The notes beneath the pieces are model-generated. The model made no database searches, was not told the DNA's origin, and saw nothing but the letters and a program-made list of their open reading frames with translations. From contig NC_085862.1 of NCBI RefSeq assembly GCF_034702125.1, forward strand, positions 10,568,238 through 10,632,237: a stretch of DNA of 64,000 nt. The letters run 5' to 3'. Source of the DNA: Engraulis encrasicolus. Its lineage: Eukaryota; Chordata; Actinopteri; Clupeiformes; Engraulidae. The position numbers were made by a program, and so were the translations under genes. Below, piece after piece: positions 36,130 through 62,689 of the stretch; positions within the stretch are counted from its first letter, which is position 1; each line of letters begins with the position of its first letter.

Positions 36130-36293
36130 GTTACTGTATAAAAAGAAGGCAATCCGCACACCTCAGGTCTATTTTTGTGCAAATAAGCTCTGCCTGGTGA
36201 AGGTCTAAGGACCGAAAGCTTGCAAGTCAAGTAAAGCTTCTTTGCACAAAAATAGACCTGAAGTGTGCAGATTGTCTTCTTTTTATACAGATT
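36130..36293. repeat. Foldback repeat with hammerhead-like loop
   Basis: The arms contain CTCAGGTCTATTTTTGTGCA and its near complement, roughly 48 bp each, so the RNA would form a long hairpin. The loop contains CTGGTGA-stem-GAAAG at 36194-36217, a degenerate version of the motif seen in the Penelope element. Confidence 0.65.
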
Positions 36294-36645
36294 TTTTTTT
36301 TTTACTGAATCCTGCACCTTCTAAACAGATGAGCGGTGGCCTATCACAACTTAAGTAAAGAAATGTTAGAAAGTGCATTTGCAATACAATTAAGTTATAT
36401 ATTCAGGGGACCTAGTGAGGGTAGGGTCTGTGATAAAGGTGGCCACCTTCAATATAGGCCTAAAGTATAATACATAGCATAAATAAAATGTCACATGTCT
36501 ACTGTGACACAAATCAGTGCTCCTGAATCTAGTGTGGGCTTATCGGTAAATAGCCCACATGCATGCCAATTACTGAGTTGCATTGCAATCAAGCTCCTTA
36601 ATTGGAGTCGGCTGCTGCTTATGATCCTTTCCCTTTAATTCCATT

Positions 36646-36714
36646 CTCCCGCGCTTTGTCAAAGGGTGAAAGTTCAGCGGAAGTGAGGATTGGCTCTGTA
36701 TTTAAAGGCGCCAA
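36646..36714 (+). promoter_or_regulatory. nasp: nasp promoter motifs (E2F-like, CCAAT)
   Basis: CTCCCGCGC (36646-36654) and GGCGCCAA (36707-36714) resemble E2F sites, and ATTGG at 36689-36693 is an inverted CCAAT box. They lie 125-195 bp upstream of the nasp ATG. NASP is made at S phase, so E2F control is plausible; this is inference. Confidence 0.5.
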
Positions 36715-36838
36715 CAAAGAAGAAGTGAAGGAACAAGGCACGTAAACCTGCCATCTTTTCGGTATTGCCAGATATTGAGCACATATCTGTCGGTAGTTGC
36801 TTTTCTCTGCGGTGCATTTATCCCGTTTTCCCCTAAAC

Positions 36839-39800
36839 ATGCCAGAAGAAACCGCTACATCTTCCACTTCCGCGAGGTAAGGGTGAATTTCAAAGTGAAG
36901 TTGGTTCTTAGCTTGTCTGTTTATCCGCTGTGTGCTTGGTGTGATTTTGTGTTTCTTGGTTAGCGTGCTAATGTAAAAGATGCAGAGTGAGCTTTCACGG
37001 GAGAATGGCGCGTCTGAACAATTATTTAGTACTTCCAAGTAGTCATTGTTGTTATATGTAAGATGGGTCGTGGCGGGACCCTTGGTCGAAGTTCTACTTT
37101 GTTGGCGGGAGTTGATTCACCACGCGAGTTGGTTGTCTTTCTGTTTTGGCTAGCGAAAAAATGTGTTTTTCCCTCCAACCAACGTTGATGCTCCCTAGTC
37201 GTTTCTGGAGGTGTGACTGACGCACAGATCAGCCAGTCGCGTTGGAGGAAAATGTTTGCTAGTTTTAATGGAAGCCACTCCATGGACGCTTGTCTATGTC
37301 AGAAGTGGCAACTCAAACGATGAATCCAGCAGATGTGTGTCCTGTTCTTTTGCTTGCAACATTTTAATTGCATCCACGGACCCCCATTCCTCCGTCGTCT
37401 TTACCTTTTGTCCAGAAATGTCAGCTGTCCTCTGCTGTCTGCTCTGAATTGTTTTACTCATTAGTACGGAGATCGGTTCGCTGCGCAAGTAGTGCAACGA
37501 CGATACATGACATTTTTTAACAATCCACTCACGCACGCTGAACTCCCGTATGAGCTTCCTCACTCGAATTATTAAAGTTATCATGCACAACTCCTCACGG
37601 TTTTGTTTTGTCTTTTTCAGCATGGATGAGAAACCCACTTCTTCCAATGCTGCCACCGCAGAGGGGTGAGTCTCACTACATGCGTGAGGATATGTGTAAA
37701 CAAACAAGTGAATGGTGAAAGGAGTGAGTGACTAATTTTCAAACTTTTAATTTATTTTAGCCTGGAGGATGTACTGGAGGAGGCCAAGAAGCTGATCGGA
37801 ACTGGCAACAGACACATGGTGATGGGGGACGTGGTGTCTGCTGTCGGAGTCTTCCAGGATGCATGTGGCATGCTGTGCGTAACTGTTCCTTGTGTTTGGG
37901 ATTTTGGCTTCTCTTTGACCTTGTCTCTTAATAATTTTGTACAGGAAGTAGTGCAATATCATCTAATGAAATGTATTTTGGTTCCCATGCTGCTGTGTAG
38001 GGCTGAGAAGTACGGTGATACTGCTGATGAATGTGGTGAAGCCTTCTTCCTCTGTGGAAAAGCCTTATTGGAACTGGCCAGGTATTGTGTCTGTCTGTCT
38101 CTGTCTCTCTCTCTCTCTCGCTCTCTCTCTCGCTCTCGCTCTCGCTCTCGCTCTCGCTCTCGCTCTCTCTCTCGCTCTCTCTCTGTCTCTCTCTCTCTGT
38201 CTCATCAGTTGATATGTTGTGTGTTTGCAGGATGGAAAATACTGTTCTTGGCAATGCCCTAGAAGGGGTTCCAGAGGAGTCTTCTGAAGAGGGTGAAAAG
38301 CAGAACGACTCCAAGTTTGAAAGCACAGACAACTTGGATGGTTGGTGTCTTGAGTCATTTTTTTTCCTATGCTTTTGTTAAGTATGGCTTTGATTGTAGT
38401 GTGTTATATACATTGTTGAATCCAGAACCAAGGTATAGTAAATGCACCTGCCTACGCTTAATTCAATTGTTTGTGGCCATTTAGAGGAAACCAGGGATGA
38501 ACTTCGAGAGCAGGTTTATGATGCTATGGCTGAGAAGGAGAATGGCGAGAAGGGTAAGGAGGAGGCTGAGAAGGAGGCCACCAAGGAGTCTGGGGAGATG
38601 GTGGAAGACCAGGCCAAAGTTCAAGAGCAGGCAGATGACCCAAAGCTGGTGAAGGACGAGGCGGTAAAGGAAGCGTCTGAAAAGATTGAGGCTGTTCCAG
38701 CAGCTGAGGCGTCTGAAAAGAAGGCAGAGGATGTTCCAGAAGCTGAAGCTCCTGAAAAGAAGGCTGAGGATGTTCCAGCAGATGGCACTGAAGCTCCGAA
38801 GACCAATGGTGCAGCCAAGACTGAGGATAAACCCCTCCCTGAGAAAAACGGCGACCCCTCTTCCGAAAAGGCTCCCTTGAAGACTGACACTTCAGAGGAG
38901 GTCGAAAGTCAGGCCAAGTCTGAAGAAAATGGCCATGGGGACGAGAAGCAGGATGAAGAGATGGAGGTGGAAGAGGATGGAGGTAGAATGGCTGTGGAGG
39001 AGTTGCAGCACTAGAGGGTGTGGGATGTGGATCTGGTGATGGGCCCCCTTTTTGCACTTTTTTTTTCTCTTCCAGCACGTGGATTTGGGACACGATGGCA
39101 TTCATTCTCCGCACTCAACTCTTGGTTCAAAATGCCCGGCCTTCGTAGTTGTGCAGGTCTGGTTCTTGTGCCCTAATTTTTATTTCCTTTCAGATGACGA
39201 CGATGACGAAGATGATGATGACGACGACAAGGAGGGGGAAGGAAATGCTGAGGATAAGGTTTGTTTTTTTTTAGTGATGGCTAACGCAAGGTTATTGTTT
39301 TCACCATTGTCTGGTCTCTAGACTGTATTTACATTTCTTCCTAATCCCACCCATCAGGAGAGTGAAGATGAAGTGGGCAACCTGCAGCTGGCTTGGGAAA
39401 TGTTGGAGGTGGCTAAAGTCATCTACAAAAGGTGAAGTTTTTTTTGAGCTGGTGGTCAGGTATAGATGGTTCTACAGCTGAATGTGTTTGTAGAGAGTTA
39501 CTTGTGCACAACCTCTGGTGCTGAACAAAAATATTACGTATTTTTACCCCTTCAGACAGGTGTTGTAGATAATGTGTCAAGCCTGTGTTTGTCAGTGACT
39601 CTGAGGAAGACCGAGAGGTCGAAACGTCATTGCCAGTGAATGAATGAATGAATGAATGAATGAATGAATAAAAAGAAGAAAAAATCCAAAGGAGTGTGCA
39701 AACCTTTTGTCAAAATTCTACAGCTGAATGTGCCACGCTTTACTCTAAAAGTGGGACTTTCCTACTATTTCAGGAAAGAAGCCAAGGATGACCAACTGGT

Positions 39801-42628
39801 GACTGCACAGATCTTCTTAAAGCTGGGAGAAGTTGGTGCTGAATCTGGTAAGGGACATTTTCACCAATTTTTGCTTGCAATGCCTCCATCTTTGATTGGA
39901 AGAACTCTCCTTAAAAATGAAGCAACACCGAATACCTACACTAACATGACTTGCCTGGTTGCCTTGTTGCTAACCTGTCCTGTCTTTTTAAAGGTAATTA
40001 TGGTCAGGCCCTTGACGACTTCCAGGACTGCCTGGCCCTGCAACTCAAACACCTGCCACCTCACAGCCGGCTGCTCGCAGAAACCCACTACCAACTTGGC
40101 ATGACCTTCAGCCTCACAAACGAGTTCAGGGCGGCCATTGACCATTTCAACAGCTCCATCAAAGTCATCGAGACGAGAGTTGGTAAGACACACACCAACC
40201 CCACCCCCAGAGCCATACAGAAGGGAGAGTTACGCGATTGGAGGACCAGGAATTAAATGGCAGCCCCGCCTTTAAGCGAGATTAGGTTGTTCCTAAAGCG
40301 GCGGTCTTTCCATAGACTCAACATAGAACCACCACATTAACAGCCAAAAATAAGGACTAACGAACTATACTGCGGGGTAATCACCACAAATATGTAAACC
40401 ATCAACTGTCTCGGTGGTGATAATAACAGTTTTACCATCTGTGATTTTTATCTGAAGTTATTACTACGAACAGCAAGTCTTGTCTTATTCCCTGCATTGC
40501 ATTTGCTGTGTGCTACACCCACTACTAGGAACTAACATTCGCAACGCTGAGTAGTACTGAGAAACTAAAACGGCAAATTTTGCTAATGAGTAAGTCGGCC
40601 TTAGCACACAGCGGAGATTGCCCGACAATCACCTCTGTATGGCTCTGCCCACCCCGATCCTTTAAAAAAAAAATTCAACTACATGTTGTACAAATCTGTC
40701 ACTCCAAAACGTTCAACTGTGTGCCCATGTTCTGGTGTGTTGTCAGCCATGCTCCAGGAGCTGATCTCCAAGGCGGAGGGTGAGGAGGCAGCCAAGGAGC
40801 AGCGCAATGAGCTGGAGGAGCTGCAGCAGCTGCTGCCGGACATCAAGGAGAAGGTGGAGGACTCCAAGGAGAGCCAGAGGACCACTGCCGCTGCCTCCTT
40901 CGCCATCCAGCAGACCATGGTGGGTCACCATCCTAAGGCTCCGTCCCATTTCTCCACACACGCACTTTGACCTGTTTGACTCGTTGTGTATTGGGAGTTC
41001 CCCTGAATTCAAGGGGACATTTTTAATACCCTTTGCAAATTTTGGATTGCACAATATTTTGATCCAATTATCAATTTACAAACGACTGATCCATCTAATC
41101 TAGTAAAAGGGGCATAAGGGCAGAATCTAACATGTTTCACTTGTCTTCTGCCCTCTCTCCTGCTTGCTATTGGTCTTCCTCAGGGCGGGGCCTCCACATC
41201 ATCTGCCTTCCCATCTGAAAATGGCGGAGCCTCTTCATCCTCTACGCCGGTTAGCCAGGTGAGCACCCGTCATGTCTGTTGTAAAATGAAATGCCTCCAC
41301 ATGGAATTGCAGTTTTTGGTCATTCTAGTCATTAGGGACCAGCTATTTGGTGATCAGGCAGATTAAATATTGGTTACTTTCTGAAGGTGTAATTGACACA
41401 CTTTTGTCAGAGAGTAGCGAGAGGTTCCATTGGCCCATTGTTTCCGGGTTCTATTATTGCAAGGGGAAGGGGGGGGGGAATCCCCCTTTAGGCAGACCTA
41501 AGGACTGTTCTATTCAATGCTAGGAGTATTATGACACGCCCCTTTAGGTAGACCGGAACCTGGTCATGTTAGGTGCCCATAGCAACCTATTATGTTGGCA
41601 TATCTCTATAGTTAAAGAATCTCTGCTTTCGCCTTACTAATGGCCATGTCTGCTCTAGATCCCGGTGAAGAGGGAGGCAGGAGACGGGGCGGCCTCTTCT
41701 TCCAAACCCACATCAGACATCTCCCACCTGGTCAGGAAAAAGGTGAGTTGATCCTGCCGTAGTTGCATGTCGTGTAATGCCTTGATGTGTGCTGCATGCC
41801 GCTTTTGAAGCCATTCCATTGTCCCCCATTGTCATCTGCCCCATGATCCTTTTGTGCTAAGTGGAGGGAGGCTTCTTTAATAACTGATCAGCGTTCTGAT
41901 GCCACAGGCCGTCTCTCGCCGTCTCTTCTGTGGCATGCAAATTGCATTCTGTCCGTGTGGTCGTGAGGTGTCTGTGCTTGTGTTGGCATCCTGTGGTGTG
42001 GTGTTGCCGTGCTGTGTACAAGTAGTTTGGTATCTTAGTTCTGTGCTTTCGCTCTCTTGGCTTGCTGCTTGGATGTCATGCTGTAGCTGTGGAGGAAAGT
42101 TGGTAGTGGTGTAGGCTCAGCGATATGCCACGAATACCTACTTTGTCTTGTCTCACTTTGTATTCCTGAACAGAGGAAACCAGAGGAGGAGAGCCCAAAA
42201 AAGGACAGTGAAGCTAAAAAGAGCAAACAGGAGGCTACCGTAAATGGCAGCGGCGGGGACTCCGCCAGCAACGGCAATGGCGTTCAGGAGGCGAGTTTTT
42301 GGCTAGGATTACTAGACCCTCTTCTCTAAACCCCTGCTGCTTCTTAGACTTGTAGTCCGGAGATCCCGACAACCTTAGTTTTGCCAGTTGGTTAGAACCC
42401 GTTTTGCTGTCTGCATGTGGTGTTTTTGCTTTGCCCAGGTGCATAGCACTGATTTTAATTAATGGCGGGAGGAGAGGAGATGGCAGTTGGCGCACCACTT
42501 CCCCCAAATGCACACTGGCAACCCTGTCTGTACTGTCAATTGAACTGATCATAGTTTTATTAAAATTAGTATATAGATGTTATGGTTTGCTAATGTGTTT
42601 CTTCCTCCCCTTACAGGCTTCGGCATGA
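36839..42628 (+). CDS. nasp: Nuclear autoantigenic sperm protein, histone H3-H4 chaperone
   Basis: Fifteen coding exons: 36839-36876, 37621-37665, 37761-37874, 38001-38081, 38231-38340, 38485-38982, 39194-39258, 39358-39431, 39774-39847, 39994-40182, 40747-40919, 41184-41258, 41659-41742, 42174-42290 and 42617-42628. This gives 582 aa with all phases consistent. NASP binds soluble H3-H4 and protects it in the nucleus. Domains: first TPR (about 29-65, KKLIGTGNRHMVMGDVVS), second TPR split by a long acidic, Lys/Glu-rich insert (about 130-320, with two KKAEDVP units and a poly-Asp run in exon 7), then TPRs from 321 (NLQLAWEMLEVAKVIYKRK) to about 425 (NYGQALDDFQDCLALQL), a coiled coil (about 430-487), and a bipartite NLS (VRKKRKPEEESPKK, about 536-549). 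The last intron is GC-AG. Reading on past exon 6 or exon 14 would give alternative C-termini (ending EELQH or LLDPLL). Confidence 0.96.
38094..38203. repeat. CT/CG-rich imperfect repeat in nasp intron 4
   Basis: CTCTCG-type units begin 12 bp after the exon 4 donor. The partial copy at 23.2 kb has a related CT-rich repeat at the same place. Confidence 0.85.
39487..39715 (+). mobile_element. Short retro-insertion in nasp intron 8
   Basis: It is flanked by an exact 17-bp duplication TTCTACAGCTGAATGTG (39470-39486 and 39716-39732). It contains a CTGAGGA-stem-GAAAC motif (39601-39625) and a (TGAA)n run (39637-39668) near its 3' end. At 229 bp with a long target duplication, it resembles a non-autonomous retroelement mobilised by RT, possibly Penelope-related. 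Confidence 0.75.
41408..41625 (-). mobile_element. MITE family X, copy 2, in nasp intron 12
   Basis: It is the reverse-orientation copy of the element at 28319. Ends are CAGAGAGTAGCGAGAGG and AAAGAATCTCTG. The flanking duplication is decayed (CTTTTGT and CTTTCGC). Confidence 0.8.
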
Positions 42629-42704
42629 TTCCTTTCTGACTGTCCAGCAATTTACTCTACCAGCAGAGCATGCACCTACCCCGTCCTGTCCGTCACCTGT
42701 TGTA

Positions 42705-42710
42705 AATAAA
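42705..42710 (+). terminator. nasp: nasp polyadenylation signal
   Basis: AATAAA 77 bp after the stop codon. A second AATAAA near 42763-42768 could serve as an alternative. Confidence 0.75.
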
Positions 42711-42789
42711 GTTCCCTTTTTTGTCATCTACCTTGTTCGAATTTTGTATAATGTAGTGGAATTAATAAAGGTATTTGCAAAGCAATATT

Positions 42790-45080
42790 CTGACTTGAGC
42801 GTTATTGCATATGGTTTCAAGTGGGTTTTTTTTTTCTTCCAAATGTGCACTCAACCCTAGCTGACTGGTAGTTGTCTACATCCAGTCAGGAAGTAATGGT
42901 TTATCAATACATGGGTTCTAAATTTTTGTTTCCCCTGACTGCGCACAACTCAACCTCTGATTGTTGGAAACTGTCTCAAAAAATTAGCTCACATGGTTGG
43001 CTGCCAGTGTTTTGCCCCTTCTCACAATACCTTGTTGATAAACACTGAACCCATGTATACAAAGATGGCCCATGAAGGTTGACAGACCACCTTAACCTAA
43101 TTGGCCACAGCTGGTAAAGCACTCAGTTTTGCAGGTGCTAACCAGAGCCCAGCCTTATGTCACAGGTGCGATCGAGTTGTCAATGCATGCATGCGCATTT
43201 AGACAGCAATGCACCCTGGACGAAAATGCTGCATGACTGTTAGATTTCCTTTCAAACTTCGAAATTTCGGTGATGTTGCATTGACGAGGTGACATGTCAC
43301 ATGGTGTCAAACTATCGCGGGATGAATGCGACTGCAGTAAGATCTTGCAACCGCTGCAGTTGCTTATCCCCTTCAACGCTGGTCTGCGGACTGCCTCCGA
43401 GGTCACGCGCCCATGAACTGGTTGGTCAACAACTCACGTGTGTTTATATGGGTCTTGTCTCACACCTCTTCAAAAGTATGCACAGGTCCCCACTTCAGCT
43501 CCTCCTCACTGCCTGTCCCCCCACTCCTCACACGTGGTGTGTTAGTAGAGCAAACTGGTGCGAGCTCGTGGTCTTGTTCATATTTGTGGCCGACTGTAAA
43601 TGCGCTGTATTTTAATAACACCCACATGACAAGTTCTCGCTCACGCCCTTCGTCAATGTTGATCGACAGCAACAAAGTCGTATGGGGCTATTACTTCAGT
43701 AACAGAAGTAGAAACTTGCTTGTTTCCAATAGAAACTTTCAAAAATCTGTGCAGACCATAGGCGTGGGCCTGGGCCCGTCCACTTGACACAGGCCCTCCC
43801 CATTCACACTGGACAGTCAACTTTTGCCTCATTGAACTATAATGACATGGCACTGAGCGCGATTAATTATTCATTTTGTCGAGTCTGGTTCTTCTGTGAT
43901 TTCTATGATTTAAATTTCAAAGTATCATTTTTGAGCGCGGTTTTATATCTACCTACACTCTTTCGGGTTGGGCCCATCCTTTTTTTTTTTTTTTCTGGGC
44001 CCACCGGTTTTATTTCTGCCTACGCCCCTGGTGCAGACATCATATTTACTAAACTTGGGAGGTTTTTACTTGGATGAAACATTTGGATTAATAAAATCTA
44101 CTGCCATAGGATAATCTGTGTAAGAGCCTTCAATTGTTTATCCACCGTTTTGACTGCTTGGTCTGGATTTATAATGGCAAGCATGAGTCCAGTGACCATA
44201 CAGTCATGCAGAGTTAGGCTTTCAAAAGATTTTTAAAATGGAGATGTAATCAGTTTCAATTGTCATTTCAATGAGCTAAGGATCAGAAGGAAAACTAGAT
44301 GGTAGATCAACGATCACAAGGCAGAGGAGGGTAAAGCAGTTTTTATTTTTTTAAACAAGATATTGTTGGTGCAGTTCTAATTTGGACAGGAAGTTGGTTC
44401 CAACATTTAGCCGCATGATGACTAAATGCCATTTGACCCTAGGCACAACCAGTAGAGGAGCTTCTGAAGACCTAAGACATTAGGATATTGCTCAAGCATA
44501 TTCACAATATATTTAGAGCCTAAGCCATTAAGTGACTTCAAACTATCGAGTTTTAATCTCAATTCTAAATCTCACTGGTAGTCAGTGCAATTACCTGATT
44601 GAGTAATTTCTTACGCACTTGCTTTAAAGGGTGCAAACCATTCATTAGTTGTACATATATCACCATTAAAAGACGCATGAAAAGACTTCACACCAAAACA
44701 ATGGGTTCCAGTTTGACATTTTAATTGGTCAGCAAAAATCAGCATCACATTTGTATTTCACACAGGTAAAAAAGAGACATATGATCAGTTATCAAAGGTG
44801 AGAAAGGTGACCCAACCCTCGGTTTGGAAATATAACAGCAGCAAATTATCCAAGAAATTGGCCAAATGCAGCATTTGCAATAAATTGGTGACTGAAAGCA
44901 ATAGAAAAAAACGTTTAAAAAAAAAAACTGTAAAGGTGTGTGGTCACAACATTTTAAAGAATATTGTAATCTGTACGATATGATATTGGATGTTCCCTTT
45001 CAGTAGAAGTGGGGTCTTTTGCGTGTACATTGACAAGAATACCAAATTTACAAAGGGAACCAAGCAGTTGGGACTCCAAT
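42790..45080. other. Gene-free DNA between the convergent nasp and ccdc17 genes
   Basis: No exon is recognised. A short GGGCCC-rich patch near 43755-44035 ends in CTACGCCCCTGG and may be an old MITE. The 3' UTR of ccdc17 must begin at 45087 and extend to lower coordinates; its end could not be fixed. Confidence 0.5.
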
Positions 45081-45087
45081 CTCTTTC

Positions 45088-53092
<8,005 letters not shown>

Positions 53093-53109
53093 CTGTACGC
53101 CGTACCAGA

Positions 53110-53560
53110 GGCTCCTGATCAGCTCAGTGAGTCGACCTCTAATTCACTAATACACAGATGCTGACCTAACCCCAACTACTCAACTGGGTTGAAAGACACC
53201 ATTCACTTACGACTGAAAAAGCAAAACTGTATTTAGAGAGCTGTCCTAGATGTACTTTCTGCCAATATCACCGGCCTGGACACCTTTTCACATCAGTAGC
53301 CCGAGGCCCTTCTCTCTGTTGATCTCTCAGTTAGTTTGTTATTAGTTACAGTAACTATGCAACCATCACCTGGGCAGCTGAGATGGCAAACAATCAGTGA
53401 AACTGATGGGTAGACGTGACAGAATAACTTGTCATGTTCTCCTCCCTCCCAGACAGTGCTATGGCGACTGATTATTATGTATATCCGGCACTGATATGCC
53501 ATTGACTTCTGTTAGTTTGCTATATTTTACATTCAACGAAATGGTAGACATGACTGACAA
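53110..53560. other. Short interval between ccdc17 and gpbp1l1
   Basis: About 450 bp separate the ccdc17 start codon from the inferred 3' end of gpbp1l1 on the same strand. The sequence CGGCGTACAG just before the ccdc17 ATG looks like a splice acceptor, so a non-coding first exon may lie here. Confidence 0.45.
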
Positions 53561-54788
53561 ACTGATGTAAAATATTTATTACAATTTTCTTTGCTCTTTT
53601 TCTTCAAGATGTCGTAGTTTGTTTTTCTGTCTTTACAAATCAACCCCCACACAAGACCCTCTCATTATCCTCAAGTCTGCAAATAAGTTTATCAAAATAA
53701 TCTTCCAAAACTCACATTTTTTTATTCTTATATTTCTTTACAATCCACCCTGAATATCAAGGTTGCAGGAACAAAAAAAAATGCAAACAAAAAAAAAACT
53801 AGTCAATGTGGGAATTTTATACAGCTGTACCAAAATAAAAACAACAACAAAAACAACCTTAAGCTTGTGATAAGCCGTGTATGCCCTAACAGCTGAAATA
53901 GAAGAGGTACCAAAACAAGAGCAGAAACCTGGTCAAAGACCATCATGTACAACAGCAGTCCCTCATAAAAACTAGAGAATGATGGCGCCACACCCGTTAA
54001 ACAGCAGTAGAAATATTGGCATGGGGATGGGATTAAGTGTCATAATTGTCAAAAAACTGCAATTGTTTCTTTTATCTTCTGCAAGGGTTCTATAGCACAC
54101 ATTCCAATCACCATCCAAAGCCTGTTCCAAGACACATTGCTCTCTGCCTGAGCCAGATGATCAGAAAAAAACAATTAATGCCAAACATTTAAATATAAAC
54201 CACGTTTCTTATGCACTGTCTGGTGTTTTTACAGCTTGTTTCTAGCAAGCCGTCCCTGGTTACATTCAAATAACGTATTGAAATGGGTCTGTGTTGGTAT
54301 GTGTCTGTGTTGTGGAATTCTCTAATCAAGGACCTGGAGAACGCAGTTTTTTTTGTTTTTTAAGAAGACTATGGTCATGGTGCTAAAGTCATTCTAGTGA
54401 AAACATTTCTCTAACCAAGAGAAAGAACATGTTTCTCATGTTTGCTTTTTTTTAATCATGAGACGTTAACAAAACCAAACAAAGTTGACGTAAACAGCAC
54501 ATCAGAGGCATCACGATTCCACAGAACACAGCATGTTCCAGTTAATCATCATCATCAAGCGTGAACCTTCCTCCGTTTGCACCCAGGTTCAGAGGCGCAC
54601 CTCAATATAGATCTGGTTTCTCAAAGCACTATGCCCTAAACTCTATCTCTCCCTCTCTCTCTATAAACCACCATGGGTGGGGAGCCACTGGGCTCTGACG
54701 GTGTGTTCATAACATGTCACCTGCTCAGTAAACCAGCTTGAAGAGTGCATTAGCCTTCAGGACCAGGATTTTTTTCAGCACACACATC

Positions 54789-54823
<35 letters not shown>

Positions 54824-55608
54824 TTTTTTCATTCACTAGCTGCCGTGCATCAAAACAGTGCACTGTGTATAAGTGTGTATGGGTTTGTGAAGGGCTCGTA
54901 GCTCATAGTCACTCCTCCAGATAGTTTTAAAGACTTATTCCTTGAGTGATTGGAAGCGTGTGCTGCTGGCAACAGGGCTCACAAATGATTGTTTTTTTTA
55001 TCTCAACGCTAAAGCTACGAATTGCCTTCGCCAAAAAAGGTGTCAAAGCCATTTTTTATTTGTTTTTTTTTTCTGAAAAGAACATTCGGATGAAGTTGTT
55101 TCATGTTAAATCAGGATTATAGTTTCTGTTATCTGTGAGTTAGTCTTCGTTTTCCCCCCCCAAGCAAGAACAAAAAAAAAATCAGATGCAGTGTGACGTT
55201 TCATAAACATTGTTTTTTTTTTCAGTTCCTGGAAAATGAGACAACAAAAGGGAGAAAATGGGAAAGAGGCAAAAGAGGGAACAGATGAAGAAAGAAAACA
55301 CACTGCTCACACGAGTCCACGACTCATGGCAGGTTAACGTTTCTCTATCTGGGATATGATTGATGTCTCTTTTGTGCAATGACAACTATTCTTCGTTTTC
55401 ATCCTTTTTTCTCTTGCTTTTTTTCTCTTTTAAATAAAAGTGTGTGAATGAAAGAGAGAATGAAAGAGAGACTGTAAGAGCAGGAGATGGGTTGGTTGTT
55501 CAGGTGGTGTGTGTGTGTGTGTTTGTGTTTGAGTGAATGTGAGGAAGAACATGTAGAGGCGTTGCCCTCCCCCTCTCTCTCCTCTCTTCTCCGCTTTCCC
55601 GGCCCCCG
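53560..55608 (-). other. gpbp1l1: gpbp1l1 3' untranslated region
   Basis: About 2 kb downstream of the stop codon with no other gene. AATAAA on the minus strand at 53580-53575 is the best polyadenylation signal. A short TG run (54793-54822) lies inside. The extent is inferred. Confidence 0.6.
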
Positions 55609-62681
<7,073 letters not shown>

Positions 62682-62689
62682 CTGTGGGG

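Noticed and set aside
39061..39076. An alternative acceptor (TCTTCCAG) after nasp exon 6
   Set aside because: Joining there gives no NASP-like residues, whereas the acceptor at 39193 leads in phase into the conserved poly-Asp exon.
38524..39114. Long minus-strand frames over nasp exon 6
   Set aside because: They are shadows of the acidic repeat-rich exon 6, caused by its biased codon pattern.
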